From positions 75,213,589 to 75,277,588 of the forward strand of contig CM034533.1 of assembly GCA_020002185.1 (NCBI GenBank): a stretch of DNA of 64,000 bases, read 5' to 3'. This DNA comes from Paraescarpia echinospica (lineage: Eukaryota > Annelida > Polychaeta > Sabellida > Siboglinidae). Under the pieces are notes generated by a model. The model worked only from the letters and a program-made list of their open reading frames with translations, was not told the DNA's origin and did not search any database. Positions 11,563 to 22,733 of this stretch are shown here, piece after piece (the stretch's first letter is position 1; the number at the start of each line of letters is the position of its first letter). The position numbers and the translations under genes are program-made.

Positions 11563-13492
11563 TTGTTGTTGATAGTGTCATTTCAACATCTGGTAAGCTT
11601 ACTGGTAACTTTGTGCCACCATCAATTATCCTAGCAGCCTTGGAGGTGTTGAGCGCTATCTTATGATACTGATCTTAGACCCAACACGTCCACGAACTAC
11701 ATGATTTAGAGCGCTGTTCCGCAAATCAGAGTTGGTCGGTTTTTAAAGAATGATGTGTGCCAACGAAAGTTCAGACGACTGGAACGTAGGCCAATGGCTA
11801 TTGCCGATTCGTATGGCATTAGCTGTACGACTAGTGGGCATTCGATCGTGTGCTGCTACTTTGTAGTTTCAGTTGCATATAAAGACAGACATAATATATT
11901 TATATAGATATGGCCAGTTTTGCCGTGAACTATTGTATAATTTCCAAGTCATCGCTGCCGGTGCTGTTGAACATTTTCCGCCGCCGCGTCGCCGTAATTT
12001 CAGCTTATTGTAACCTCAACGGGAACACATTTCAAAGGTTCTGGGGGGCATGGTCACGCGGGCCCATTCAAAAAGGTCTACGGCACACATAATTCAAAAG
12101 GTCTAGGGAGGCACGTGCCTCCATGCCCCCCTAGACACGCCTATGTATTTATCTACAGGAAATCTATCCCATGTTTTCACTCAGTTTGGAACAAATTGCA
12201 ACGTTTTTTTTAACCACAGTACTTTTCTACGGGGTCTCCAGAACACCATACTAAAAGTCCTAAGAAGTCCCAGTAGGGTAACTCTTACTACACTGTATAA
12301 TGGAGCTTTAAGTTGACCTTATGTATGTATGCATGTGGGAATGTTAACGTTTTTCTTTTAGACGACTTGAATCTCGACTGCTAAACTTACAGGCATTAAT
12401 CTACGAGCACAAGGGTTGGATGTAAGAGCTGTTTTTTTTTCTTCAAAAACGCAAAACGTAACTTAACAATCGCGATACTTCGGGAAAACGACCCCTGCGT
12501 CATGGACTTGACAACACGAAGTAGAAGTTGACACAATAAGCTCATGCTTACTCTGATGCCAATAACGTAACAATACGAATACTATTTGACAATTCTACAC
12601 TATCACGACTAGGGCCTATCGATGGTCATGAACTTCGCATTCTCTCCGACCGTCGTCGTTTTGAACATACATGCACTGAGTATCTTTGAGCGCGTTATGG
12701 TGGTTATGTAACGATGCTGTGTACTTTCTGACGTTTGGTAAAATATTACTATCATGACTATCAACTACCAATTAAGGCATCCCGTCAGGGGATGGGCATA
12801 TTTGCTGGTGTGTATAATTAGCATAATTCCAGTATGGACATCACAAATCAATATGTTGTCATATATTTCCTGTCAGATGACATTTGAGTATGTTATAGTC
12901 CAGAATGTGCATACGGAAGCGACAACTCTGTATCTTGTCATATCTTTGCTGTCGTATGACATACCGTAATAGTTGGGACAATGATGCATTCGTAATATAT
13001 TAAAATGTGATTGGGCGAGTAGTTAATTTGTAGAAATCCAACATGGCCTCGGGATATCAACGTTTTACTACACATTTTCTCAATGTATGTCAGCTCAAAC
13101 ATGCTGAATTTATTTTCAGTTCACGTGAGATTGCATGCTACTCGTGTTCATTGCTGCGTATTGCCCTATTTAAAAGATCCGTACGGCAAGTTTCAGTCAT
13201 CAGTAAAACGTACTAGCTTTGAGTTAGTACAGCTGGCTGGTTCTCCGTCATTATCTGCAAACAGCAGAGCAGGGCAGGCCATGGTTTTGGCATGGGCACC
13301 TCTTCAAATGATAGTCTTTCTTGCAAGTGCAGCATATGATAATATCCAGTTGTTGTGGTTGTGCTGCATTGGCAAACATCTTTCATCCACCGTCTATCAT
13401 CTCCACTCTCCTGGCTTCAAGTTCATACATGTCCTTTCCCGTCCATCATCTGATAGTAGACACGGAGACGCCTATTGCGCCATGTAGCTACT
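11563..13492. other. Copy A single-copy stretch without recognisable gene
   Basis: Short open frames here (for example 11910-12092 and 13083-13487) are conserved in copy B but have no motif I recognise and no coding signature beyond being open. Two structures stand out: a near-perfect hairpin at 12101-12136, and a segment at 12340-12480 that resembles 17605-17860. Copy B carries the equivalent at 28750-30671. Confidence 0.6.
12101..12136. repeat. Imperfect palindrome
   Basis: GTCTAGGG at the left pairs with CCCTAGAC at the right, and inner GAGGCAC pairs with GTGCCTC, leaving a small bulge (about 7 bases) on the 3' arm. The centre is the 12-base palindrome AGGCACGTGCCT. It is present unchanged in copy B near 29285. 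It could be a hairpin or the relic of a small inverted-repeat element; no function is evident. Confidence 0.6.
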
Positions 13493-14268
13493 GAGGTTGT
13501 TGGGTGTGCTTGTGGTTCCACATGTGATGTCAGGTTGGTGGTAGTGCTTGTGGTTCCACATGTGATGTCAGATTGGTGGTTGTGCTTGTGGTTCCACATG
13601 TGATGTCAGGTTGGTGGTTGTGCTTGTGGTTTCACATGTGATGTCAGGTTGGTTGTTGTGCTTGTGGTTCCACATGTGATGTCAGGTTGGTTGTTGTGCT
13701 TGTGGTTCCACATGTGATGTCAGGTTGGTGGTTGTGCTTGTGGTTCCACATGTGATGTCAGGTTGGTGGTTGTGCTTTTGGTTCCACATGTGATGTCAGG
13801 TTGGTGGTTGTGCTTGTGGTTCCACATGTGATGTCAGGTTGGTGGTTGTGCTTGTGGTTCCACATGTGATTTCAGGTTGGTGGTTGTGCTTGTGGTTCCA
13901 CATGTGATGTCAGGTTGGTTGTTGTGCTTGTGGCTCCACATGTGATGTCAGGTTGGTGGTTGTGCTTGTGGTTCCACATGTGATGTCAGGTTGGTTGTTG
14001 TGCTTGTGGTTCCACATGTGATGTCAGGTTGGTGGTTGTGCTTTTGGTTCCACATGTGATGTCAGGTTGGTGGTTGTGCTTGTGGTTCCACATGTGATGT
14101 CAGGTTGGTGGTTGTGCTTGTGGTTCCACATGTGATGTCAGGTTGGTGGTTGTGCTTGTGGTTCCACATGCGATGTCAGGTTGGTGGTTGTGCTTGTGGT
14201 CCCACATGTGATGTCAGGTTGGTTGTTGTGCTTGTGGTTCCACATGTGATGTCAGGTTGGTGGTTGTG
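13493..14268. repeat. 38-bp minisatellite, copy A
   Basis: About 20 tandem copies of a 38-bp unit beginning GGTTGGTGGTTGTGCTTG and ending GGTTCCACATGTGATGTCA. The homologous array in copy B (30672-31854) has about 31 copies. The copy-A array ends inside a unit, directly fused to GGATTGTGATGCCCC, which marks a deletion junction relative to B. Small open frames within it are artefacts of the repeat. Confidence 0.96.
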
Positions 14269-14640
14269 CTTGGATTGTGATGCCCCCTCCAAAAGCTAGA
14301 GCCTGTCAAATTGTTGACGTGTCCGTTTGCTTGTCACTGGTTTCTTACGAGATTCCGCTGAACCTCTGCGTGGCCTGATTGGTCTCGTTGACGCACTTGG
14401 AAAGGACATATACTAAGCCTACAGTCTGTGTCATCCCTCTTCCACTTGCCAGGCCTCCAAGTGTTTTCACAGTTGTTATAACGACTTGCCAAATAATGCG
14501 CCTCGTCACGTGGTATCAACAGAAGTACTGGGCGAAGTTTGCGCTTGGATTGTGAGGCCCCCTCCAAAAGCTAAGTCCACGACAAAGGTGTATATTTTGA
14601 CTGGACCACTCAAAGCATCACAGAGAATCAATACTAGGCT
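14269..14640. other. Copy A segment corresponding to the second unit of a B-only tandem duplication
   Basis: Contains CCCCCTCCAAAAGCTA twice (about 14282 and 14560), bounding a roughly 270-bp unit that occurs as two adjacent diverged copies in block B (about 32323-32588 and 32589-32860). No recognisable gene. Confidence 0.55.
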
Positions 14641-14649
14641 AAGTTAAAC

Positions 14650-14872
14650 CAGACCACCAGTGAATACGTTGTAGAAAACGAACTGGAACAGCAAGTATAC
14701 TTCCCCACTAAGAAAGATAAGACCTTGGATCTCATTCTCAGCACACACCCAAGATTCAAAACCTTATATAAACCTCTACCTACATTAACACAAAGAAGTG
14801 ACCACGACGTCGAGCTGTATGACACATTGCTTTCCTCTCACAAAGCGATGATTTGTTGTTTTGTTTAGTTCA
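14650..14872 (+). pseudogene. Retroelement endonuclease fragment (copy A)
   Basis: The plus strand reads about 70 residues including EYVVENELEQQVYFPT, KDKTLDLILSTHPRF and RSDHDVELYDTLL, then a stop. The spacing of a DLI(L/F)...HP motif before SDHD is typical of the C-terminal part of AP-like endonuclease domains of LINE-type elements. No flanking reverse transcriptase is present, so this is an isolated relic lying about 90 bases before the Kelch pseudogene. It is preserved in copy B. Confidence 0.65.
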
Positions 14873-14961
14873 AGGATGTTTAGCTGCACTCCTAATTTGT
14901 TCAACACAACCCGCCAAGCTACTGAATTGCTACTTGATAATTCTTCATGTCTGTGTTTCAG

Positions 14962-16563
14962 CATCTTCAATCGACACGTTCCAAAGCTATATCAACGATT
15001 CCTACCGGGATGACTTTCTTAAAGTAATGAACAAGCAACGACAGAACGATTAGTTCACAGACGTGACGTTGGAGTCAGGAGACTACCGCAGCGTGTTGGC
15101 TGCGGCTAGTCCACATTTCCACACCATGTTCTTGTCGGATCTGTCAGACAGTAAGTCGGCTACCGTCACGTTGAAGATCGATCCAGCTTCAGCTGAGACT
15201 CGTTGTTGACTACGTGTACAGTGCCGAGATAAAGACCACTGTCGACAACGCTCAAGGCTTGGTTGAGGCATGCAGTTTCTTGCTGCTGGACGATCTCAAG
15301 GCGATTTGTAATCAGTTTTTATTGGATTGAGTCGATGCAACTAATTGTGTCGGAATGTACATATGCGCGTCGTTGTATGGACTCAAACAACTACAGGGAA
15401 TCGCCAGGCGATTTATGACGGCAAACTTCATGTCAGTCGTATCCACTGACGAGTTCAGTGAGTTGTCGAGTGAGGAACTCATTCAGTACATCAGCGACGG
15501 CGACGTCAATGTCGACTTGGAGGACTCCGTACTTGAGGCCGTCTTAAACTGGGTCAGACACAGCCCCGACGATAGAAAATCATCATTGCTGACGATTCTG
15601 GAACACGTCCGGCTGCAGTTCTGCACATGAAGCTACCTGATAAAAGTGTTCGACAGTTGTGACGTGCTTACATCGGAGACACGGGCTTGCTTCCGAGTGG
15701 CCCTGTGGCTGCGCCTGGTCTTAGCGAATCTTCTCACTCGGACACGAACGCACGCACCAGCTACAGCATGAAGCGAGGACTCCTCGTTGTTGGTCGTATG
15801 AAGACAGTCGAACAAAGTGAGGCGAATAACGCATGTATTAAATACTGCCATGAAGGCAGTAGATCGTGGGAGCTGGTTGCCAACCAGAAACGGCGTGTGT
15901 GTGCTGGACAGTAGCCTTTTGTTGACAGGCAGCTGGAAGTATGACTTGCAAACCAATCCGTGGACGAAGCTGCCGCTGCTGCACACTGCCCGCTACCGTC
16001 ACGGGAGTGTAGTTCTCGGCAGTGCCGCGTACGTGATGGGCGGCTACACAGGACATGGAGTTGAAATCGCATCCGTTGAGCGCCTGGACCACAACCAACA
16101 CCGGTGGTTGTCCATGCCCGATGTACCGCAACGGGTAGCCAGACCTCTGGTCGTCGGCTGCGATAAAGGGTTCTATGTATTCGACGACGATGGCGCTAGC
16201 ACACACTTCTTTACAATTGGGGATACGTGGCGCACCCTAGCGGACATTCCTAGTAGGTGTATGGGCGCCGTAGCCGTCATGCTCAACGGATTTTTGTACA
16301 TGGTGTGTGGACAAACACAGTTGTGTCTGCGCTACGACCCGGCAGCAGACTGTTGGACGCAGCTGAGTGAGCCGCGAAGAACATTTGGATGTGCCTCGGC
16401 TGTTGTGTGGCATGGGCGAATATTAATGGCGGGAGGTACCGATATGTACTCGCGACACTCGCACATCCGGCAGTATGACCCTGTGACAGACCAATGGTCC
16501 TTATGGGACACCGAGCTGTGGGAGGGTTTATCAAACCACAGCATGTTCAGCGTCGACATCTAA
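14962..16563 (+). pseudogene. BTB-BACK-Kelch (KLHL-type) pseudogene, copy A
   Basis: KLHL proteins are substrate adaptors of Cullin-3 ubiquitin ligases; this is a relic of one. A splice-acceptor-like TGTGTTTCAG precedes 14962. The BTB part reads FTDVTLESGDYRSVLAAASPHF and KSATVTLKIDPASAET but contains a TAG at 15051-15053, lacks several residues after GDYR, and is frameshifted near 15205. In the shifted frame YVYSAEIKTTVDNAQ continues to a TGA at 15328. The BACK domain (15355-15630, with LYGLKQLQGIARRFM and VLNWVRHSP) ends in a TGA, and a scrambled linker follows. The Kelch propeller is one intact 248-codon frame (15817-16563) with about five blades, for example SAAYVMGGYTGHG, LRYDPAADCWTQL and QYDPVTDQWSLW. 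The lesions are shared with copy B, so they predate the duplication. A translated Kelch-only product cannot be excluded. Confidence 0.9.
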
Positions 16564-19500
16564 GGACAGCAACAACGAGCACGAAAATGGACGGGTATTG
16601 TCTTCGGAACTTCAGTTCGGAATTGGCCAGGTTTCTTTGAGAGTGGATGGACTAATGGAGTTATTTATTTTCGTGTCACAGCAAAAAAATATTGCCGAAT
16701 TGAACATGAATGGATATTACATTATTGCAAGATTTGCCACAGATCTGTGGTCAAGCTATGTGTCCTGTGTGAGCCAGATTGTGAGGACCTATCTCACCGT
16801 TCATCGTGTTCATATTAGGAGACTGGCGCGTGCATCGTCAGTGTACGCTGCTAGGAAAGACAACTTGTGTAATATGAGTAGAGCCTGTTATGCGTATGTA
16901 TAGATCGACAGTTTGTTCACGTACATTTATGGACTCTTACGTCACGACCTACTTCGTGCGTACATTTCCAAGCATTGCATGCCATAGACCATAAGTGCGA
17001 CATGAATATTAAAAAAAAAGTGGATCGGTGGCATTTTACATTATATAGACCAATTTCAGTGATACTGCCAACGCTACAAATACGATGAATGGTTTCAAGA
17101 AAACGTTATATATTATGTAGTAATTGTAAGTACATAAACAAGGAAATTGTTGAATAGAAGATGTGATGCCACGCGATAAGCGTAATTCCATTATCAATGT
17201 TGTTATACTTACACTGCACACTTTTGAAACTCTGCACATTATAAACGACGTTGTGTCATAAGACATCATTCATATAGTAATGGTTGTGTACTGAAGGTTC
17301 CTATACTAAATACGAATGTTTTGAACTACAAGTATAACATCCAATTCTGAAAGCATCCCTATTACCAATATTTAAAGAAATATCATCCGGTGAAACATTT
17401 GTTGGTCCACCTGTTAAAATCGTAAAACGATCGTGTCGATTGTATTTGTGTGCGTGCATGTGTGTGGTGCATGCGTTGCATGCGGTGCGTGCGGTGCGTA
17501 CGGTGCGTGTGCTACTTTGTGTTTGTGCGTGCGTAGTACATAGACCTACGTACGTACGTACGGACGGATAAATCTACTTAAAATCGAGCTTGCGTAGGCG
17601 GGTAGGTTGATGTTTTCCTCTTAGACGGCTTGAACCTCGAGCGCCAAACGTTCAGGGATTAATATGGGACCTTTATAATAAAACGTAAGACCTATATATT
17701 ATCAAAACACCCCATATATGTCAACATTTTTACCTTTTATGGGATAAATATTAATTGTTCAGAAACTAAAACATAATGTGCGCGCAATACATAAAACGTA
17801 ACCTAACAATCGCAGGAACCGAGCGCGCGCGGCAAATACTTCGGGTGTATGGCCCCTATTATTTTGAAAGAACTGTTTATTATATTCAAGTGGCGATTGT
17901 ACACTGGATAATTGTAGATTGGCTTATTGTCCCAAATCCGCACTCTTGTTGTCAGAGTCTCCATTAGTTGTCCGTCTTCTGATGAGGTTTGTTCGTCGCG
18001 ATGGTCATCTTTCTCCTAGTCTAATCAGCACATGTATCGTATGTGAACTGTGAACACAGAGAACAGATACGTTAATAAAATATTACTACTGGGGTACTGT
18101 TAAAACATAATTTTACTGACATAGTTTATCTATAAGCTTACCACATACCAGTAACACATTTTTGCTATTTTGGAAATTTTCTTCTGGAAAAATCGGTAAG
18201 AAAGAAAAGGTTAATTCCATATACCATCTGCGCTGCGTGCAGAAGGTTAGATCAGTTAGCGAATCAAACTAGTATGGGATACACATAGATAACCAAAATA
18301 GTTGGAGACTCGATAAGCCGACGGCAGCGATATCCACCTGCCACCAGGTGTCAATGCTCTGGGTAACAATCTTGTTTAATCTTATTAACCAATTAATTTA
18401 GTCTATTACATAAGCAACTGATTTATGAGTGATATTTATTCAGATTGTGATTTTGCATCTCGAATAGGTTACCATCGTCAGGCAGATTTGTGAATAGTAG
18501 TAAGTTTCGATGTAGCCTACAAGCGCGAAACTTCGCATGGTTGTAGAACATGGCCGACAAAACGTTATCAGAAGTGGATCTACCACGAAAACACGGTTAA
18601 ACAGCATGTGTAAACCTAATTAAAAAATGGCTGCCAGAACATTAAGACAGAAAAATGTGCGTTATGCTGTAATTACTAATCTTCCAGGTGTCCAATTATT
18701 ATAGTAAGACCGCATAGAACCTTTCTGTGATATTCAAACTATGTCAGCCTTGCCTTGGCTTAAGTTATGCCATGATTTATACCCATGCCAAGCCGTCAAC
18801 ACCCACAACTGTTACAACTATCAGCCTATATATATCTGCTGCATAGCTACGAGAAGAAGAAACATTCTACAAACCAGAACCTCGCCGTGGCAGCATATCT
18901 GTTTGTATGTATTGTAAGGCTGGAAGTTACAGCAAGCAGTTCCATCCGGTTTATCGTACACGTAGGCGCCACAGCAGATATAGAAGTCCGGGTTATACTC
19001 AACATCGCTACACCCTAAACAATAGGACATTTCAGTCTTACCCTATGCATCAATTTAGCCACAAAAACAAATGCGCACTACATAGACTTCGCACCCCGAT
19101 AGACCCCAAAAGGAAAGACACTTCTTTGGAGAGAATTATGTGATCAATTCAGGTGGCAAGCATTATTGTTTGTTAAATCCGACATCATTATTACGCTAAT
19201 GTAGTAATTACAAGTACGGCCTGTTATAGCTCGTTCCGGAGACATGGGGTCAGACCTCGGTCTTCTGGTTCTGGATATGCTCTATAACTGATGTGCAGCA
19301 ACATCTCTTATAGGCCTGAGTGTGTTACTAGACCGCAATGTTGTAACATAGCCAGAACAGAGAGGATATATCAATCCATGAATCTATCTCACATGTCATC
19401 AGATATCGAAGACTCGGGATGTTTATCATACACCAAACAAAAACATCGTTAATATAGCTTCCAAACAGAACTTTAAAGGACAAAAAAAAGAGGAACGCCA

Positions 19501-19671
19501 CAGGAGAGGTGGAGCGACGAAATCTAATATAACTGGCCTCCTATTATCAACCACAGAGCGGGGCCTTGTACATAGGACAAGATGGACGGTTGTGACATCC
19601 AGAAGGACAACGAGGAGTCAAGTTGGTCTATGCATTTGTGTCTAGTAAGCATGTCCGTTTTGTCCTGCTGC
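16564..19671. other. Copy A non-coding stretch
   Basis: AT-rich sequence with no recognisable gene. It holds a GTGCG/GCGTAC-rich microsatellite-like patch (about 17445-17570) and a diverged repeat at 17605-17860 resembling 12340-12480. The open frames at 16598-16903 and 18785-19143 are conserved in copy B but show no domain. Confidence 0.6.
17605..17860 (+). repeat. Diverged dispersed repeat, second member
   Basis: Shares ordered blocks with 12340-12480: TTAGACGGCTTGAACCTCGA, GATTAAT, AAAACGTAACCTAACAATCG, ATACTTCGGG and a GGCCCCT/GACCCCT ending, with an internal segment missing from the 12340 member. It has the look of an old, short interspersed element of unknown class. Copy B equivalents lie near 29530-29680 and 35908-36160. 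Confidence 0.55.
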
Positions 19672-22158
19672 CAGTAGTTACTGGAGCAGTGTAGTTACTG
19701 AAGCAGTGTAGTTACTAGAGCAGTGTAGTTACTGAAGGAGTGTAGTTACTGGAGCAGGGTAGTTACTGAAGCAGTGTAGTTTCTGAAGCAGTGTAGTTAC
19801 TGGAGCAGTGTGGTTACTGGATCAGTGTAGTTACTGGAGCAGTGTAGTTACTGGAGCAGTGTAGTTACTGGAGCAGTGTAGTTACTGGAGCAGTGTAGTT
19901 ACTGGAGCAGTGTAGATACTGGAGCCGTGTACTTACTGGAGCAGTGTACATACTGGAGCAGTGCACTTACTGGAGCAGTGTACTTACTGGAGCAGTGTAG
20001 TTACTGAAGCAGTGTAGTTTCTGAAGCACTGCAGTTTCTGAAGCAGTGTACTTACTGGAGCAGTGTACTTACTGGAGCAGTGTAGTTACTGAAGCAATGT
20101 AGTTACTGGAGCAGTGTAGTTACTGGAGCAGTGTAGTTTATGAAGCAGTGTAGTTACTGGAGCAGTGTGGTTACTGGATCAGTATAGTTACTGGAGCCGT
20201 GCAGTTACTGGAACAGTGTACTTACTGGAGCATTGTACTTACTGGAGCAGTGTAGTTACTGAAGCAGTGTAGTTACTAGGGCAGTGTAGTTACTGAAGCA
20301 GTGTAGTTACTGGAGCAGTGTGGTTACTGGAGCAGTGTAGTTACTGGAGCAGTGTAGTTACTGAAGCAGTGTAGTTTCTGAAGCAGTGTAGTTACTGGAG
20401 CAGTGTGATTACTGGATCAGTGTAGTTACTGGAGCCGTGTAGTTACTGAAACAGTGTATTTACTGGAGCAGTGTACTTACTGGGGCAGTTTACTTACTGG
20501 AGCAGTGTAATTTCTGGAGCAGTGTAGTTACTGGAGCAGTGTAGTTACTGAAGCAGTGTAGTTACTGGAGTCGTGTACTTACTGGAGCAGTGTACTTACT
20601 GGAGCAGTGTACCTACTGGAGCAGTGTACTTACTGGAGCAGTGTACTTACTGGAGCAGTGTAGTTACTGAAGCAGTGTAGTTACTAGAGCAGTGTAGTTA
20701 CTGAAGCAGTGTAGTTACTGGAGCAGGGTAGTTACTGAAGCAGTGTAGTTTCTGAAGCAGTGTAGTTACTGGAGCAGTGTGGTTACTGGATCAGTGTAGT
20801 TACTGGAGCAGTGTAGTTACTGGAGCAGTGTAGTTACTGGAGCAGTGTAGTTACTGGAGCAGTGTACTTACTGGAGCAGTGTAGATACTGGAGCCGTGTA
20901 CTTACTGGAGCAGTGTACATACTGGAGCAGTGCACTTACTGGAGCAGTGTACTTACTGGAGCAGTGTAGTTACTGAAGCAGTGTAGTTTCTGAAGCACTG
21001 CAGTTTCTGAAGCAGTGTACTTACTGGAGCAGTGTACTTACTGGAGCAGTGTAGTTACTGAAGCAATGTAGTTACTGGAGCAGTGTCGTTACTGGAGCAG
21101 TGTAGTTACTGGAGCAGTGTAGTTTCTGAAGCAGTGTAGTTACTGGAGCAGTGTGGTTACTGGATCAGTGTAGTTACTGGAGCCGTGCAGTTACTGGAAC
21201 AGTGTACTTACTGGAGCATTGTACTTACTGGAGCAGTGTAGTTACTGAAGCAGTGTAGTTACTGGAGCAGTGTAGATACTGAAGCAGTGTAGTTACTGGA
21301 GCAGTGTGGTTACTGGAGCAGTGTAGTTACTGGAGCAGTGTAGTTACTGAAGCAGTGTAGTTTCTGAAGCAGTGTAGTTACTGGAGCAGTGTGATTACTG
21401 GATCAGTGTAGTTACTGGAGCCGTGTAGTTACTGAAACAGTGTATTTACTGGAGCAGTGTACTTACTGGGGCAGTTTACTTACTGGAGCAGTGTAATTTC
21501 TGGAGCAGTGTAGTTACTGGAGCAGTGTAGTTACTGAAGCAGTGTAGTTACTGGAGTCGTGTACTTACTGGAGCAGTGTACTTACTGGAGCAGTGTACCT
21601 ACTGGAGCAGTGTACTTACTGGAGCAGTGTACTTACTGGAGCAGTGTAGTTACTGAAGCAGTGCAGTTACTGGATCAGTGTAGTTACTGGAGCAGTGTAG
21701 TTGCTGGAGCAGTGTAGTTACTGGAGCAGTGTAGTTACTGAAGCAGTGTAGTTACTGTAGCAGTGTAGTTACTGCAGCAGTGTAGTTACTGGAGTAGTGT
21801 AGTTACCGGAGCAGTGTAGTTACTGGAGCAGTGTAGTTACTGAAGCAGTGTAGTTACTGGAGCAGTGTAGTTACTGTAGCAGTGTAGTTACTGAAGCAGT
21901 GTAGTTACTGGAGCAGTGTAGTTACTGTAGCAGTGTAGTTACTGAAGCAGTGTAGTTACTGGAGCAGTGTAATTACTGAAGCAGTGTAGTTTCTGAAGTA
22001 GTGTATTTACTGGAGCAGTGTAGTTACTGGAGCAGTGTAGTTACTGGAGCAGTGTAGTTACTGGAGCAGTGTAGTTACTGGAGCAGTGTAGTTATTGAAG
22101 CAGTGTAGTTACTGGAGCAGTGTAGTTACTGGAGCAGTGTAGTTACTGAAGCAGTGTC
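19672..22158. repeat. 17-bp minisatellite, copy A
   Basis: About 146 copies of CAGTGTAGTTACTGGAG with point variants (GAAG, TTTCTG, TACTTAC). A higher-order duplication is visible: GTTACTAGAG and its neighbours recur at 19711 and 20680, an offset of 969 bp or 57 units. Copy B has about 111 units (37971-39852). Because 17 is not a multiple of 3, the frame cycles every 51 bases and produces spurious open frames. Confidence 0.96.
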
Positions 22159-22733
22159 GGTTTTGAGTTGGCGACGATACGTTGACGTATCTGTTGTGAA
22201 AGAGTCATTACTCAACAAAATACATAACGTAATTATTATTAAAAGAAAAAATACAACAACTTTCTTTTTAATGCTGACTAAAAATCTCACGACACTTACG
22301 AGGCGCGCTCTTAGCAGCAATGAAAGAGCAGCCCAGTACTATGAAGGCTGACACGAAGACGGTTAATTTGACTGACGAATGCCTGCAACATACAACGGGG
22401 AATTTATAATATCGTAACAGCAACACACTAAGTATACATGTAGGGTCATATTGTGTCTGCGCTATGCAGGAAGACAATGAATATAGTGCCTAGTGGAAAT
22501 GAAAGTGAAGGAAGTGTGCGCTTGTGCAGCTGCCACGTGTAACGCTGTCCAGGTAATATTGACATTATTGCAAACTATACGCTGTATTGAACATTAATTC
22601 TACACTTAGTTTGATTGCGATCGTATACGGACGACTGTAACGTCATCAGTTTCAACGTGAACAATTTATCTTTCCGGATTTTAGTGCTTTATAAGATAGT
22701 ACTGTACAGTTATAAAGCTACCTCCAGCGGACT
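22159..22733. other. Copy A segment between minisatellite and LINE open frame
   Basis: No gene recognised. At least the right part, from roughly 22500, is probably 5' UTR of the following LINE, but the true 5' end cannot be placed because both copies carry the same flank. Confidence 0.45.

Noticed and set aside
15633..16534. Minus-strand frames opposite the Kelch pseudogene
   Set aside because: Shadows of the GC-rich plus-strand coding sequence; the plus strand has clear Kelch motifs.
22126..22477. Small frames just after the 17-bp array
   Set aside because: Present in both blocks but short and mutually overlapping on both strands; no domain seen.
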